Part shown: positions 36,917 through 45,974 of the stretch, piece after piece
How positions within the stretch are numbered: position 1 is the first letter of the stretch
Layout of the letters: the number at the start of each line of letters is the position of its first letter
Assembly: GCF_001598815.1 (NCBI RefSeq)
Contig: NZ_BCZQ01000020.1
Span: forward strand, 62,001 to 126,000
From: Sphingopyxis terrae subsp. terrae NBRC 15098
GTDB taxonomy: Bacteria > Pseudomonadota > Alphaproteobacteria > Sphingomonadales > Sphingomonadaceae
DNA: 64,000 nt
Direction of reading: 5' to 3'
Translations under genes and position numbers: made by a program
The notes under the pieces: model-generated
The model's input: the letters and a program-made list of their open reading frames with translations, nothing else
Told to the model about the DNA's origin: nothing
Databases searched by the model: none

Positions 36917-39582
36917 TCCAGATTTTCCAATGCGAAAGTGGAAGGGCGACCGGCTCCAATCCATCGACAGACAGCCATGGCGAGCATGGCAGGTTCGAGT
37001 GCCCTCATGCTCTGGGCGATCTGCGCGGATAATTGTGGATCTCCTTCACCCGCTCCGGCAGCGGTAGCGCGGATGAAGGCATCAAGATCGGCTTCGCTGA
37101 CCGTCGTTCCTTGACACTGGGCTACGGTTCCGGCTCCGCCCCCGGCCCGGCTGCCGACGAACCTGTTGCCTGCTGCCGGATCGATTTCGTCGTCGGCAGG
37201 TGTGTCTGATCGCTCCTCCAGCGGCATAGCCATCATGGCGGCCATGTCCTGGATGATCAGCTGTTGAAATTCGGACCGTGCGGGATCAACCTGATATCGT
37301 CCTCCCGGGCCGACGGGGAAGACGCCAGGTGTGGAGAAAGACACCTGAACCGTCCCGGCGGCGACGATCGGCTCGCGACAGGCGGCTTCATCGTCGGCAT
37401 TCGGTTCGTAGAGCGTTGCCGAAACCGAACCCATCAACAAGCCAGGCTGATTCACGCTTATCTCGACCGTTGCGTTGGACTGATAGGTGAGCACGTCGAC
37501 GCAGCCATTGCCGATCTGGCGCGTCCGACCGGTAGTCAGCGATGTCAACGGATCCGAATTCTCACCGGGACGCCGATCGAGGGGTTCGACTTCGACCCGC
37601 GCTGGAAAGCGGCCGACGACCCCTTCATCAGGTCGTTTCATGGCAATTGAGATAGTCGCGCCGTTCAAATTGCCGCCGATAGCCCTCGCCTGAAGCGCAC
37701 CGGCCTTTGCCTCGATCTGCTGACCATCCTGATATAACTCGCCGAGCGTTTTGATGCCGTAAGGGCCCAGGCCGCCCTGTGGATATTGCATGACGATGCC
37801 GGCTGACAATATTTCGCCGGCGCGGGCAATCTCGCTTGCGTCACCCGAGACGATCGGCAGCGTCAAGATATCTCCGCAGGCGAAGATCGCCGCTTGATCG
37901 GCATCGCAGGTCGCATCGGGCGTCGGGTCGACAAGGAGCGGATCGGCCTGCTGAATCTCCGGCGTCCCCTTGAGTTTCGGCAAGGGCTTCTTGCGTTTCT
38001 TTTCTCCAGCGCCATCGACGCTACGGGTTCCGGCTAATGTGCTGGCGGCGACGGGCCGGACAAAATTGAGCAGCAGGTCGTGGGTCTTTTGCCGATCCGG
38101 GTCCGACGGCGCATTGATCAGGAGCACCGTTTGCCAACCGCGCAGACCATTCGGATCGTCGGGTCGCAGCGGTGCAAAACCGGCATTCCAAACCAGCGCG
38201 CAATTCGTGCCGCTCGCCCCGGCTTTCGCCTTGAAGGATTTCGGCTGGGTGAGCAATTGTCCGCGTGTTCCAAGCTCGAGATCATCGCAAACGCTCTGGC
38301 CGGATGCCGCTACGCTGAACGGTGTGGGGGGAGCCGCGGCGTCGGTGCCGGTGGCGCTCTCGATCGGCATTTTGACGCGCATGCACTGCGCTGCATAAGG
38401 GTGGACCGTCACTCTCAGCGACGCGGCCGTCGCCTGGGTGAGGTCGATCTTCTTGCAAGAGCGCGTCCAGAGCAATGCGTCAAAATAGGGTGCAGCAAGC
38501 TTGTCGGTGCGGTTTTTGACGACGATGTCGGGTAGGTCGGCCAATTCTGTGACCATCTCCGAAAAGACCTGCCGCAAGCCGCCGCGCCAGATGGGAACCG
38601 TCGTCCCGCGCCTGGAGTAAGTTGCCGCCTTGAGCCCGGAATCGGTCCATTTCAGCCAGGCGTGCGAATTTGTCGGATCGGACGGTCCAGGCCGATCGAG
38701 CATCTTTTTGTAAGCAAGAAGTCCCGCAGGTCGGCCGCGCATGACATGGCGCCAAAATGAACCCGTCTGATAGCCGGCATAATCGAGATATCCGTCCGAA
38801 TGGAGATTTCCGTCCTCATCGCGGAGGAGCTCTCTGAAATATTCGGGATGATCGATCGGATACAGGCTTGTATCGCGATTGATATCCAGCGGGACATCAT
38901 AACGGCGAAGTCCAAGAAAAAAGGAGAAATTGGCGTTTTTCAGCCCCTTGGTCTTCAGCGCGATGGCCTTGCGGCTGAAGCCCGGTTCGCGTTCCAGCAA
39001 GCCGTAGCCAATGCCGTTGGCCTGCCCTTCGACCAGCCAGAACGGCGCCCCGTCCGCCTTTGTGCCAGGTATCTTTTCATATTGCCGCAAATGTATAAGT
39101 TCGTGCGAGATCAGCAGTTCGGCATTCCAGGCTGATATGGCGTCGGCGAACATTCTGAAGCTGAACTGCCCGCTCTTGCACCAATTCTCCGCTCCCTTGG
39201 CTGCTCCGCCGTCGCACAGGTCATATTTTGCGGTCAGGGGAATCTGGAAAGGCCCCTTGTAGGGCAGGTTGTCGCCTGCGCTGGCGGCTGCGGGTGTGGA
39301 CTTGGCGCGCTTGACATAGAATGCGTTGATCTTGCCGTTCTGGCGGGTGTCGATGTGCGGGGAGCTTCCGAACTTATCGCGATGGAGGCCGAAAATTCCG
39401 CGTGCCTTGGCCTTGACCTCGGGGGGAACAGCGATCTCCTTGTCGGTCGTAAGATCGACGCCGAAGATTTCAAGCTCGGCAGGCGGAGCTTGGCTGCCTT
39501 GCGCGGCGGCAAGGCCGCTCAACGCGGTCGAACCCGCCATGGCGATCCAAAAGGCGTGTATGGTTGATCGGCTCGAAACCAT
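36913..39582 (-). CDS. Large secreted protein with a gluzincin-like HExxH site
   Basis: 889 residues. It begins with a signal-like segment (HAFWIAMAGSTALSGLAAAQG). Residues 160-164 read HELIH with a Glu at 185 in WLVEGQANGIGYG, the zinc-ligand pattern of gluzincin-type peptidases (HExxH plus a later Glu). The rest, residues 250-880, has no domain I recognise; Cys are mostly isolated. The C-terminal VSEADLDAFIRATAAGA mirrors the partner downstream. The ATG at 39582 follows AGGAAA. Probably a periplasmic or surface metallopeptidase, though some relatives of this pattern are non-catalytic. Confidence 0.8.
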   Translation of the reverse strand: MVSSRSTIHAFWIAMAGSTALSGLAAAQGSQAPPAELEIFGVDLTTDKEIAVPPEVKAKARGIFGLHRDKFGSSPHIDTRQNGKINAFYVKRAKSTPAAASAGDNLPYKGPFQIPLTAKYDLCDGGAAKGAENWCKSGQFSFRMFADAISAWNAELLISHELIHLRQYEKIPGTKADGAPFWLVEGQANGIGYGLLEREPGFSRKAIALKTKGLKNANFSFFLGLRRYDVPLDINRDTSLYPIDHPEYFRELLRDEDGNLHSDGYLDYAGYQTGSFWRHVMRGRPAGLLAYKKMLDRPGPSDPTNSHAWLKWTDSGLKAATYSRRGTTVPIWRGGLRQVFSEMVTELADLPDIVVKNRTDKLAAPYFDALLWTRSCKKIDLTQATAASLRVTVHPYAAQCMRVKMPIESATGTDAAAPPTPFSVAASGQSVCDDLELGTRGQLLTQPKSFKAKAGASGTNCALVWNAGFAPLRPDDPNGLRGWQTVLLINAPSDPDRQKTHDLLLNFVRPVAASTLAGTRSVDGAGEKKRKKPLPKLKGTPEIQQADPLLVDPTPDATCDADQAAIFACGDILTLPIVSGDASEIARAGEILSAGIVMQYPQGGLGPYGIKTLGELYQDGQQIEAKAGALQARAIGGNLNGATISIAMKRPDEGVVGRFPARVEVEPLDRRPGENSDPLTSLTTGRTRQIGNGCVDVLTYQSNATVEISVNQPGLLMGSVSATLYEPNADDEAACREPIVAAGTVQVSFSTPGVFPVGPGGRYQVDPARSEFQQLIIQDMAAMMAMPLEERSDTPADDEIDPAAGNRFVGSRAGGGAGTVAQCQGTTVSEADLDAFIRATAAGAGEGDPQLSAQIAQSMRALEPAMLAMAVCRWIGAGRPSTFALENLE

Positions 39583-39685
39583 CAGGCGTTTCCTGCTGTG
39601 CTGCAAGGCAACCGCGATTGGGTGGCTGGTCGGCAAGGAGACCGCACCGGAAAGGGGAGGCCGAGCGCAATTTCGAAGTCCGCAA

Positions 39686-40204
39686 TCACCGGGTATTGGG
39701 CGCGTCGGAATAGGAAAAATCGAACCCGAAGTCGGCCTTGCTGTTCATCGCCTGGCCGTGCCGCGCTCGCGGGCCGGAGCCATGACGGAGGATGACGATC
39801 AGCGGACCTTCGGCGTCAGCCGACAGCGGAATCGCAAAGACGAGATCCTTTTGCAGCACACGGCCCGATACCGTACCGCCAGCCCCGATCCATTCGCACG
39901 GCTCGGCCGCCGGATCCTCGCAAATGCCGCGCCCCGCAACCCAGCTGATCGTTGCGACAGGTGCGCCCAGCGAGTGAATGACCTGGATTCGCAGCATGTC
40001 CGCCCCGCCGCGCGTGCGAATGCGCGGGTCGTTGCGATCGAGTTGGAACGTGCCATGCCACGCGCCGACCGCTTCGCGGCCGACCTCTTCCTGCGCGACG
40101 GCGGCCAGCGGCGTGAAAAGGAGCGCGAGCCCTGCCGCAAGCGACACAGCGCCTTTCGCGCGGCGCCCCGGAACGATCGCCGCCTCAGGTGAGCGGAACG
40201 ACAT
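39686..40204 (-). CDS. Secreted protein of unknown function
   Basis: 172 residues with an Arg-rich start and one hydrophobic stretch (AVSLAAGLALLFTPLAAVAQ) that is probably a signal peptide. The mature part has two Cys (CEDPAAEPCEW) and short beta-like stretches. No family recognised. Its start lies 20 bases inside the end of the lipoprotein gene upstream, so translation is probably coupled. It is the sixth gene of the minus-strand run. Confidence 0.7.
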   Translation of the reverse strand: MSFRSPEAAIVPGRRAKGAVSLAAGLALLFTPLAAVAQEEVGREAVGAWHGTFQLDRNDPRIRTRGGADMLRIQVIHSLGAPVATISWVAGRGICEDPAAEPCEWIGAGGTVSGRVLQKDLVFAIPLSADAEGPLIVILRHGSGPRARHGQAMNSKADFGFDFSYSDAPNTR

Positions 40205-40667
40205 AATTCATCTGCACGGTTGCTTCCGCAGGGGATTGTTCGATCACCACGACCGTAAGCGACCGGCCGTCGGCGGCCGTCCCTTCAATCACCGTCTCGT
40301 TACGGTCACGCACGACGCGCTTCTTTGGCCCGGCGACTTCGAAGCCAAGTCTCTTCATCGACGCCATATGAAAGCCGACGACGTCTGCGGGCGCAGCCGC
40401 CACTGTATAAAGCAGCGTTCCCGACTTGCGCTTCTCGTTGCTGCCGAAGAAGGAGGTGCCGTATCGCCCGCCTTCATAGGTTTCGACGAAATCGGGCAGA
40501 TTGTCTCGCGGGATCGGGTTGCCCTTGGCGGCGGATTTGACGATTTCGGTGATGCCCGATGCTGCCACCTCCGTCGGGCCGCCGCCGGTCTTCGCTGCCG
40601 GCGCTTCGCCGCCGCATCCGCCGAGCAACAAGGGCAGAGCGGCAATAGCAAGATGAGGTTTCATCAT
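40185..40667 (-). CDS. Lipoprotein, paralogue of the next upstream gene
   Basis: 160 residues. Lipobox LLGGC near residues 14-18 marks it as a lipoprotein. After a flexible linker comes a domain with DNLPDFVETYEGGRYGTSF, GTLLYTVAAAPADVVGFHMASMKRLGFEV. The neighbour at 40685-41155 has the same layout (DDLPDFVELPKSARV ... GTLTLETAETPAALIAFYRASMARHGLKI), so they are a tandem duplicate. Function unknown. Confidence 0.78.
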   Translation of the reverse strand: MMKPHLAIAALPLLLGGCGGEAPAAKTGGGPTEVAASGITEIVKSAAKGNPIPRDNLPDFVETYEGGRYGTSFFGSNEKRKSGTLLYTVAAAPADVVGFHMASMKRLGFEVAGPKKRVVRDRNETVIEGTAADGRSLTVVVIEQSPAEATVQMNYVVPLT

Positions 40668-40684
40668 TCTGTCCTCTCGATCTA

Positions 40685-41155
40685 TCAGGATATCACGCGT
40701 GAATGGACGAGGTTCAGCGTCGCGGCGCCCGCGTCATCGGTCAGAACCGTGACCATAAGCGTCCGCGCCTTGTCTTCGCTTTCGCCCATCAGCTGCACCA
40801 TCTTGTCCGCTGTGTTTTCCAGACCGATCTTCAGGCCGTGCCGGGCCATCGAGGCGCGGTAGAAGGCGATCAGGGCAGCCGGCGTCTCCGCGGTTTCCAG
40901 GGTCAGCGTCCCGCCGGCCTTGTCGCCATCGTTCATCCGCATATTCGTGGTCACTCGCGCGCTCTTTGGCAGCTCGACGAAATCGGGCAGATCGTCGGTA
41001 GCGATGCCGAGGGCGCCCGGACCGTTGGCGACCGGTACCGAATTGTTGGCCGCCGCATCGGCGGGTGCCGCGGAGCCGTTCTCGCTCCCCTTTTGCGCTT
41101 CGCTGCACCCCGCGAGGGCGATCGCTGCGATCAGGATCACAAGGTCTTTTCTCAT
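40685..41155 (-). CDS. Lipoprotein, paralogue of the next downstream gene
   Basis: 156 residues with lipobox ALAGC at 12-16. The LPDFVE and FYRASMARHGLKIG segments match the neighbour at 40185, though overall identity looks modest, so the duplication is old. It lies 28 bases after the autotransporter gene, in the same direction, and could be a periplasmic or outer-membrane partner for it (inference). Confidence 0.78.
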   Translation of the reverse strand: MRKDLVILIAAIALAGCSEAQKGSENGSAAPADAAANNSVPVANGPGALGIATDDLPDFVELPKSARVTTNMRMNDGDKAGGTLTLETAETPAALIAFYRASMARHGLKIGLENTADKMVQLMGESEDKARTLMVTVLTDDAGAATLNLVHSRVIS

Positions 41156-41183
41156 TTCGGGTCTCCTGCCAGTCCGCTGGGGC

Positions 41184-44100
41184 CTACCATCCGAACGTCA
41201 TGCCGATACGGCCCCCGGTCGATCCCTTGACGGTGGACCCGGCGACCCCGCCCGAGACCCACACCCGCTCGCTGATCCGGCCAACCGCGACGCCCGAAAA
41301 GCCCTGCTCGCCGCGGAAGGTGGACAGGTTGAACGACAGGGCGACCGTCATGTCGGACGGGATGACGGTGCCGCCCATCGCCATCGCCGCAGCAATCCCG
41401 CCGTTGGCGCTGCGTTCAATCCGTTCCAGGCCGGCACCGAATTGCGCCAGCCGCGCGTCGAAAGCGCTGACCTGGCTGGAGAGAGCGCTGACCTGTCCGG
41501 GCAGCGCATTGAGCCGGTCAAGGTCGAAACTCGTCGTGCCCAGATTGCCTGCGCCGTCGGCGGTCACGAGGCGCAGCGCGCCCTGCTGCGCCGCGCGGCT
41601 GGCGTCCGAATTGATCCCGGCGAGCGTATAGCTGCTGGCAGCGGAGCCGATCGCCACCTGATCGTCACGGACCGATTGCGCACCGTTGCCGATCGCGACC
41701 CCGTTGGCGCCCAGCGCACTCGCGCTATTGCCCAGCGCAATCGCATTGTCCGCGGCAGCGTTGGCACGCAGCCCCGCGGCGATTGCCGACACGCCATTGG
41801 CTGTGCTGGTGTCGCCGAACGCGATCGCGGCATTGCCCGTCGCAACATTGTCCTTGCCGATCGCTATTGCGCCTTGCCCGGTCGCGATATTCGGATCGCC
41901 GATCGCGACCGCCCCGTCGCCGCTCGCCTGATTGCCAAGGCCGATAGCGACCGCGGCGCCATCGCTTGCCGTCGCACCGGTGCCGATCGCCACGGCGTCA
42001 TCGCTCGTTGCCATGGCGCCGCTCCCGAGCGCGAGGGCATTGTCGCCTTGGGCCTGCGATGGAATGGCGCCGAACAATTGGGTTACGCTGGCCTCGACCC
42101 CGTCGAGGCGGGTCGCATTCGACGCCGCGAGGGCCTCCACGCCGGTCAGGCGGCCGTCCTGCTCCTCATTGCGTGCGATCGCCTGATCGGCGCGATTAAG
42201 GGCGCTGGCCGCGTCGCCGGCAGCGGAGGCGGTTTGCGTTTCGAGCGCCTGTATGCGGCCGTCCTGAACGAGATTGGCCTCCTCGACGGCATCGATCCGC
42301 TCACCCTGAGCGGCAACGGACGCTACCGCAGTTGCCGAAGCGGCGAGCGCGGCGTCGGCCTTGCCATCGGCTGCCGCTGCCGCTGTCAGTGCGGCACTGG
42401 CATCGCCCTGCGCGCCCGAAGCGGCGGCAAGCGCCGCGCTGGCATCGCTTGCCGCCTCGCTCGCCGCCGTCAGCGCCGAATCGGCCACCGCGCCTACGGC
42501 GTCGAGCTGCCCGAGATTGACGGCGTCGGTCGCGGCGGTGCCGGCGGCGACTTGAGCGATCTGGCGCATATTGCCTGCAGTGCCAACCGATACCGTATTG
42601 TCGCGGTCCGCGATCGATCCATTGCCGAGGGCGACGCTATTGGCACCGCTCGCCACGGCATTGCCGCCCAGCGCGGTGGAATTGAGCCCCGCCGCATTGC
42701 TGCGCCCACCGAATGCTACCGAGAAATCGCCAAGCGCCAGGCTTTGGGAGCCGGCCGCCGTCGAGAAATTGCCGCCCGCATAGCTGCCGGCGCCGGTCGC
42801 GGTGGAATCGTCGCCGAAGGCTTGTGCATAGCCGCCGGTCGCGGTGGCATTGCTGCCTTGGGCAGACGCATTTGCGCCGACGGCAACGCTGGTGGCGCCG
42901 CTCGCGCTCGCGCTGATTCCCAGCGCGCTTGAGCTTTCGCCATCGGCCTGCGCCCCGCTCCCGACGGCGGTTGCCGTCGCGACCGCCCGGCTGGCTTGAC
43001 CCAGCGCGGTCGCGAAATCGCCTTCGGCCAGTGCCATATTGCCGAAAGCACTGCTTTTAAGGCCGGCGGCGCGGGCGCCGGCACCGGTCGCGGTGGCGCC
43101 ATCCTGCTCTGCCGCGGCATAGCCTCCCAATGCAATCGCTCCGTCGCCGCGGGCCGTGCCGCCGAGGGTGATAGCAAGCTCCCCATCGGCGATCGCCTCG
43201 GCGCCGATCGCAATCGCCCCGAAGTCGGTGGCGCCTGCCTGGAAGCCGATCGCCACGCTGCTTTCGCCTTCGGCGCGTGTCTGGGCGCCATTGGCGACCG
43301 CGCGCTCGCCGCTCGCGTTCGCGAAGGCGCCGGTCGCGGTCGCATTCGTGTTCGTCGCCTTGGAGAGTACGCCGATGCTGGTCGCGTTCATGCCGGAGCC
43401 GGTCGCATAAGAACCGATGGCGCTGCTGTTGTCGCCGCTGGCCAGTGCGCCGGTGCCATTCGCCGTGGCAAAATCGCCCGCCTGCGCATCCGCCCCGATC
43501 GCAACCCCATATTCGCCAGCAACATAGGCGCCATAGCCATCGATCAGCCCGTCGAAGTCGAGGTCGCGCTGCGGTCCAAAGCCATTCGCATCGGGGCCGT
43601 CGCCGCCAATGGCAATGCTGCCCACGCCGGATGCGAAAGCCGCGTCGCCAACCGCGATCGACCGGTTGCCGGAGGCATCGCTGTAGAAGCCGTTTGCGAC
43701 CGATCGCGTGCCGGTGGCGCGAGCCTGCGAACCCGCTGCGAAACTGCCGAACTGCGATGCTTCGGACGCATTGCCTACCGCCGTGCTGCCAGTTCCGGTT
43801 GCCGCGGCATCGGATCCCAGCGCAACCGCATCTTCTCCTGCCAAGCTGTCCGATCCCACCGCGAGTGCCGAGGTGCCCGCCGCCGAACTGAAGGCGCCGA
43901 CCGCGGTTGCGCGATTTCCGTTGGCGTCCGCGTCGGTACCGATCGCGATGGCGTCGTCGCCGGCGGTCGTTGCGCCGCGCTCGCCCAGATTGTCGGTGAC
44001 GCTGCTCCCCATCGCAATGCTGCGGGCCCCGTTTGCATAGGCATAGGTGCCGACGGCGATCGCCTTATCTTGGACGGCGATGCTGCCCGAACCCACGGCG

Positions 44101-44546
44101 GTGGAGGAGACGCCGGCGGCGCGCGATGTCGCACCGACTGCGACGGCATAGTCGCTCGCTGCATCCGCGCCAAAACCGACCGCGAGCGAATTGAAGCCCG
44201 ACGCCGCAGCGACATGCCCGATTGCCGACGATTGAACGCCGGTTGCGCTGGAGCGGGTTCCCAATGCCGTCGTGTTTCCGGCCGTTGCCGTGGCGCCAAC
44301 GCCGCAGGCCAGCCTGTCGTCGCCGTTGCCGTCGTCGGCGGTGGCGCCGCCGTCATTATCGACCGCTGGCTCGACGGTCCCATTTTCATTCCGGTCGAGC
44401 AGGCATGTTTCCGCATGGGCTATCTGCGGCGCCGCGAACAGCGAGCCGCAAAGCAGCGCGGCGGCAACCGCGCGGAGGCTGCTGCCGCCCATCCCGCGGG
44501 AAAGCGTGCCGGCGGGGCAGGGAAACACTGCAAGGCTCTTGGTCAT
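41184..44546 (-). CDS. YadA-type trimeric autotransporter adhesin
   Basis: 1120 residues from the ATG at 44546 (ribosome site AGGAG). An extended signal region of about 45 residues ends in AHA. Then two acidic loops (DRNENGTVEPAVD and later DFDGLIDGYG) look like calcium-binding DxNxDG loops. Residues about 80-680 are many copies of the YadA head repeat (ALGxxSxAxGxxSxAIG). A coiled-coil stalk follows (QTASAAGDAASALNRADQAI), then a second short head block (SGDGAVAIGDPN, NAAIAFGD). The end is the YadA anchor domain finishing with GGRIGMTFGW. Such proteins form surface trimers that bind surfaces or other cells. It is in one run with small lipoproteins. Confidence 0.95.
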   Translation of the reverse strand: MTKSLAVFPCPAGTLSRGMGGSSLRAVAAALLCGSLFAAPQIAHAETCLLDRNENGTVEPAVDNDGGATADDGNGDDRLACGVGATATAGNTTALGTRSSATGVQSSAIGHVAAASGFNSLAVGFGADAASDYAVAVGATSRAAGVSSTAVGSGSIAVQDKAIAVGTYAYANGARSIAMGSSVTDNLGERGATTAGDDAIAIGTDADANGNRATAVGAFSSAAGTSALAVGSDSLAGEDAVALGSDAAATGTGSTAVGNASEASQFGSFAAGSQARATGTRSVANGFYSDASGNRSIAVGDAAFASGVGSIAIGGDGPDANGFGPQRDLDFDGLIDGYGAYVAGEYGVAIGADAQAGDFATANGTGALASGDNSSAIGSYATGSGMNATSIGVLSKATNTNATATGAFANASGERAVANGAQTRAEGESSVAIGFQAGATDFGAIAIGAEAIADGELAITLGGTARGDGAIALGGYAAAEQDGATATGAGARAAGLKSSAFGNMALAEGDFATALGQASRAVATATAVGSGAQADGESSSALGISASASGATSVAVGANASAQGSNATATGGYAQAFGDDSTATGAGSYAGGNFSTAAGSQSLALGDFSVAFGGRSNAAGLNSTALGGNAVASGANSVALGNGSIADRDNTVSVGTAGNMRQIAQVAAGTAATDAVNLGQLDAVGAVADSALTAASEAASDASAALAAASGAQGDASAALTAAAAADGKADAALAASATAVASVAAQGERIDAVEEANLVQDGRIQALETQTASAAGDAASALNRADQAIARNEEQDGRLTGVEALAASNATRLDGVEASVTQLFGAIPSQAQGDNALALGSGAMATSDDAVAIGTGATASDGAAVAIGLGNQASGDGAVAIGDPNIATGQGAIAIGKDNVATGNAAIAFGDTSTANGVSAIAAGLRANAAADNAIALGNSASALGANGVAIGNGAQSVRDDQVAIGSAASSYTLAGINSDASRAAQQGALRLVTADGAGNLGTTSFDLDRLNALPGQVSALSSQVSAFDARLAQFGAGLERIERSANGGIAAAMAMGGTVIPSDMTVALSFNLSTFRGEQGFSGVAVGRISERVWVSGGVAGSTVKGSTGGRIGMTFGW

Positions 44547-44623
44547 AACATTCTCCTGGCGCACGGCCTCCCGCACGTGGCGGCGCGTTGCGGCGATCAA
44601 TCGGCGGGAAAAAACGCGATTTG

Positions 44624-45070
44624 TCAGCTGTCCGACGGCCACGAAGGGTCGGGCTCGCTCGTCGGGGGCGGGACCGTGTCGATGCAGGTCTGCACGGCGG
44701 CTGCGCGCTCGGGATCGACGGTCAGCGAATAGATGCGGACATCGCCTTTTGCCTTGTCCTTCATTTCATTGAAGGCCTTGAACCCCATGCCCTTGTTGAA
44801 CGACAGGATCGCCAGCTTCTTGGCCCAACCGGTGTAGATCGCCTCGTCGGGTTTGGGCAGGTTGCCGGTCTCGCCAGCCATCGCCATGTGCTGGAAATAG
44901 GCGCTGCTGGTCAAAGCCCAGCAGCGCAGCGCGGTGTCGAGTTCGCTGCCGTTACCCGCCAGCGCTTTGGCACCGCCGTCGCCCGGCGTTTCTCCATCCT
45001 TTTGGCCACAGGCGGACAGGAGCAGCAAAGCGCTCGCCAGGCTCGCAATATGTTTCGGTGCAAATTTCAT
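44624..45070 (-). CDS. Lipoprotein of unknown function
   Basis: 148 residues. Lipobox LLSAC near residue 21. The mature part is helical with two Cys (LRCWALTSSAYFQHM, VQTCIDTVPPPT), a Pro-rich end, and no known domain. It lies 77 bases before the autotransporter start, with which it is probably co-transcribed. Confidence 0.75.
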   Translation of the reverse strand: MKFAPKHIASLASALLLLSACGQKDGETPGDGGAKALAGNGSELDTALRCWALTSSAYFQHMAMAGETGNLPKPDEAIYTGWAKKLAILSFNKGMGFKAFNEMKDKAKGDVRIYSLTVDPERAAAVQTCIDTVPPPTSEPDPSWPSDS

Positions 45071-45109
45071 GATCGTCTCCGCGAGAATATTGTCTTGATT
45101 GCGTCGAGA

Positions 45110-45808
45110 TCAGAAAAGCCGGTCGAGAATGCCGCGCGCGGCCTTGCGGGCCGCCTCTTTGGCCTTGGCATCGGCTTCGTCTTCTGCTGCGCGGGCGGCA
45201 CCGTCGATGATGCGGCCGACCGGGTTGGCGCCCGGCTTCGCGGGTGAGCCGGGCCGGGCAGCATCGGCCTTCGCCTGTGCGGACGCCGCGTTGGGGGCGG
45301 CGGCTATCGCCTGGCGGCGAAGGAACGTGCCCGTCCAGGTGTCGTAGCTATGCTCATAGGCGTCGGGGACGATCTCGCACCCGGTCCGCAACCCGGTAAA
45401 GGATTTGCGATCGGCGCTGAACGTCAGGACGAAGCGGCCATAGACGCGGGTGCCGTTGCGTTCGGTATCGCAATAAACCTGAAGCCCCGCGTTATAGGCG
45501 GTTTCATACCAATAGCCGGTCAGCGTGTTCCCCGAAAATTCCCCCTCCAGAGTGCCGCTGGTAATCCCGTAGGTGCCCGTGCGGTAAATGGCGTCGAGTT
45601 CTTCTTCGCTCTGCGTCGCGGTGTAGGTGCCGGTGACGGTGCCCTCCAAAGTGTCCAGCACCAGTTCGGGCTTTATCTTGTCGAAGCCGACGGTCGCATA
45701 GACATGCGCCTCGCGCGCGGCCGCCTGGGCAGAGCCGGAGGCAGCGCCGAGTCCGGCTCCCACCACCAGCATCGAAGCCGTCGCCGCGATTTTCGTAACC
45801 AGTCGCAT
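45110..45808 (-). CDS. Secreted protein of unknown function, first gene of the minus-strand run
   Basis: 232 residues. A signal peptide (MRLVTKIAATASMLVVGAGLG ... AQA) is followed by a beta-rich domain with a repeated Gly-Thr/Tyr pattern (EGTVTGTYTATQSEE, TSGTLEGEFSGNTLTGYWYE) and Cys at two sites, then an Ala/Lys-rich helix at the end. No family recognised. It is the promoter-proximal gene of the divergent pair with the kinase: 166 bases separate them. Confidence 0.72.
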   Translation of the reverse strand: MRLVTKIAATASMLVVGAGLGAASGSAQAAAREAHVYATVGFDKIKPELVLDTLEGTVTGTYTATQSEEELDAIYRTGTYGITSGTLEGEFSGNTLTGYWYETAYNAGLQVYCDTERNGTRVYGRFVLTFSADRKSFTGLRTGCEIVPDAYEHSYDTWTGTFLRRQAIAAAPNAASAQAKADAARPGSPAKPGANPVGRIIDGAARAAEDEADAKAKEAARKAARGILDRLF

Positions 45809-45974
45809 CCGTAAATCTCCTCATCCTGCGCCGGCCAAGCCTTGCGAGCCGGTGCCTTTCGGAGGTGAAAACAGGATCGGTGCCGCGAACCGGACATCGC
45901 AATGCGAAAAAATGCGCTTGCGTCGCTCGGTTAGTCTGGGATGCTAATGCAGGATCGGGCGGCGGGGGCATCGT

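Noticed and set aside
40920..42932. Long plus-strand open frames across the adhesin gene
   Set aside because: They mirror the repetitive YadA head codons; the minus-strand product is a complete adhesin with signal and anchor.
42600..44200. Repeat array in the adhesin gene as a DNA element
   Set aside because: It is the coding pattern of YadA head repeats, not a DNA-level element.
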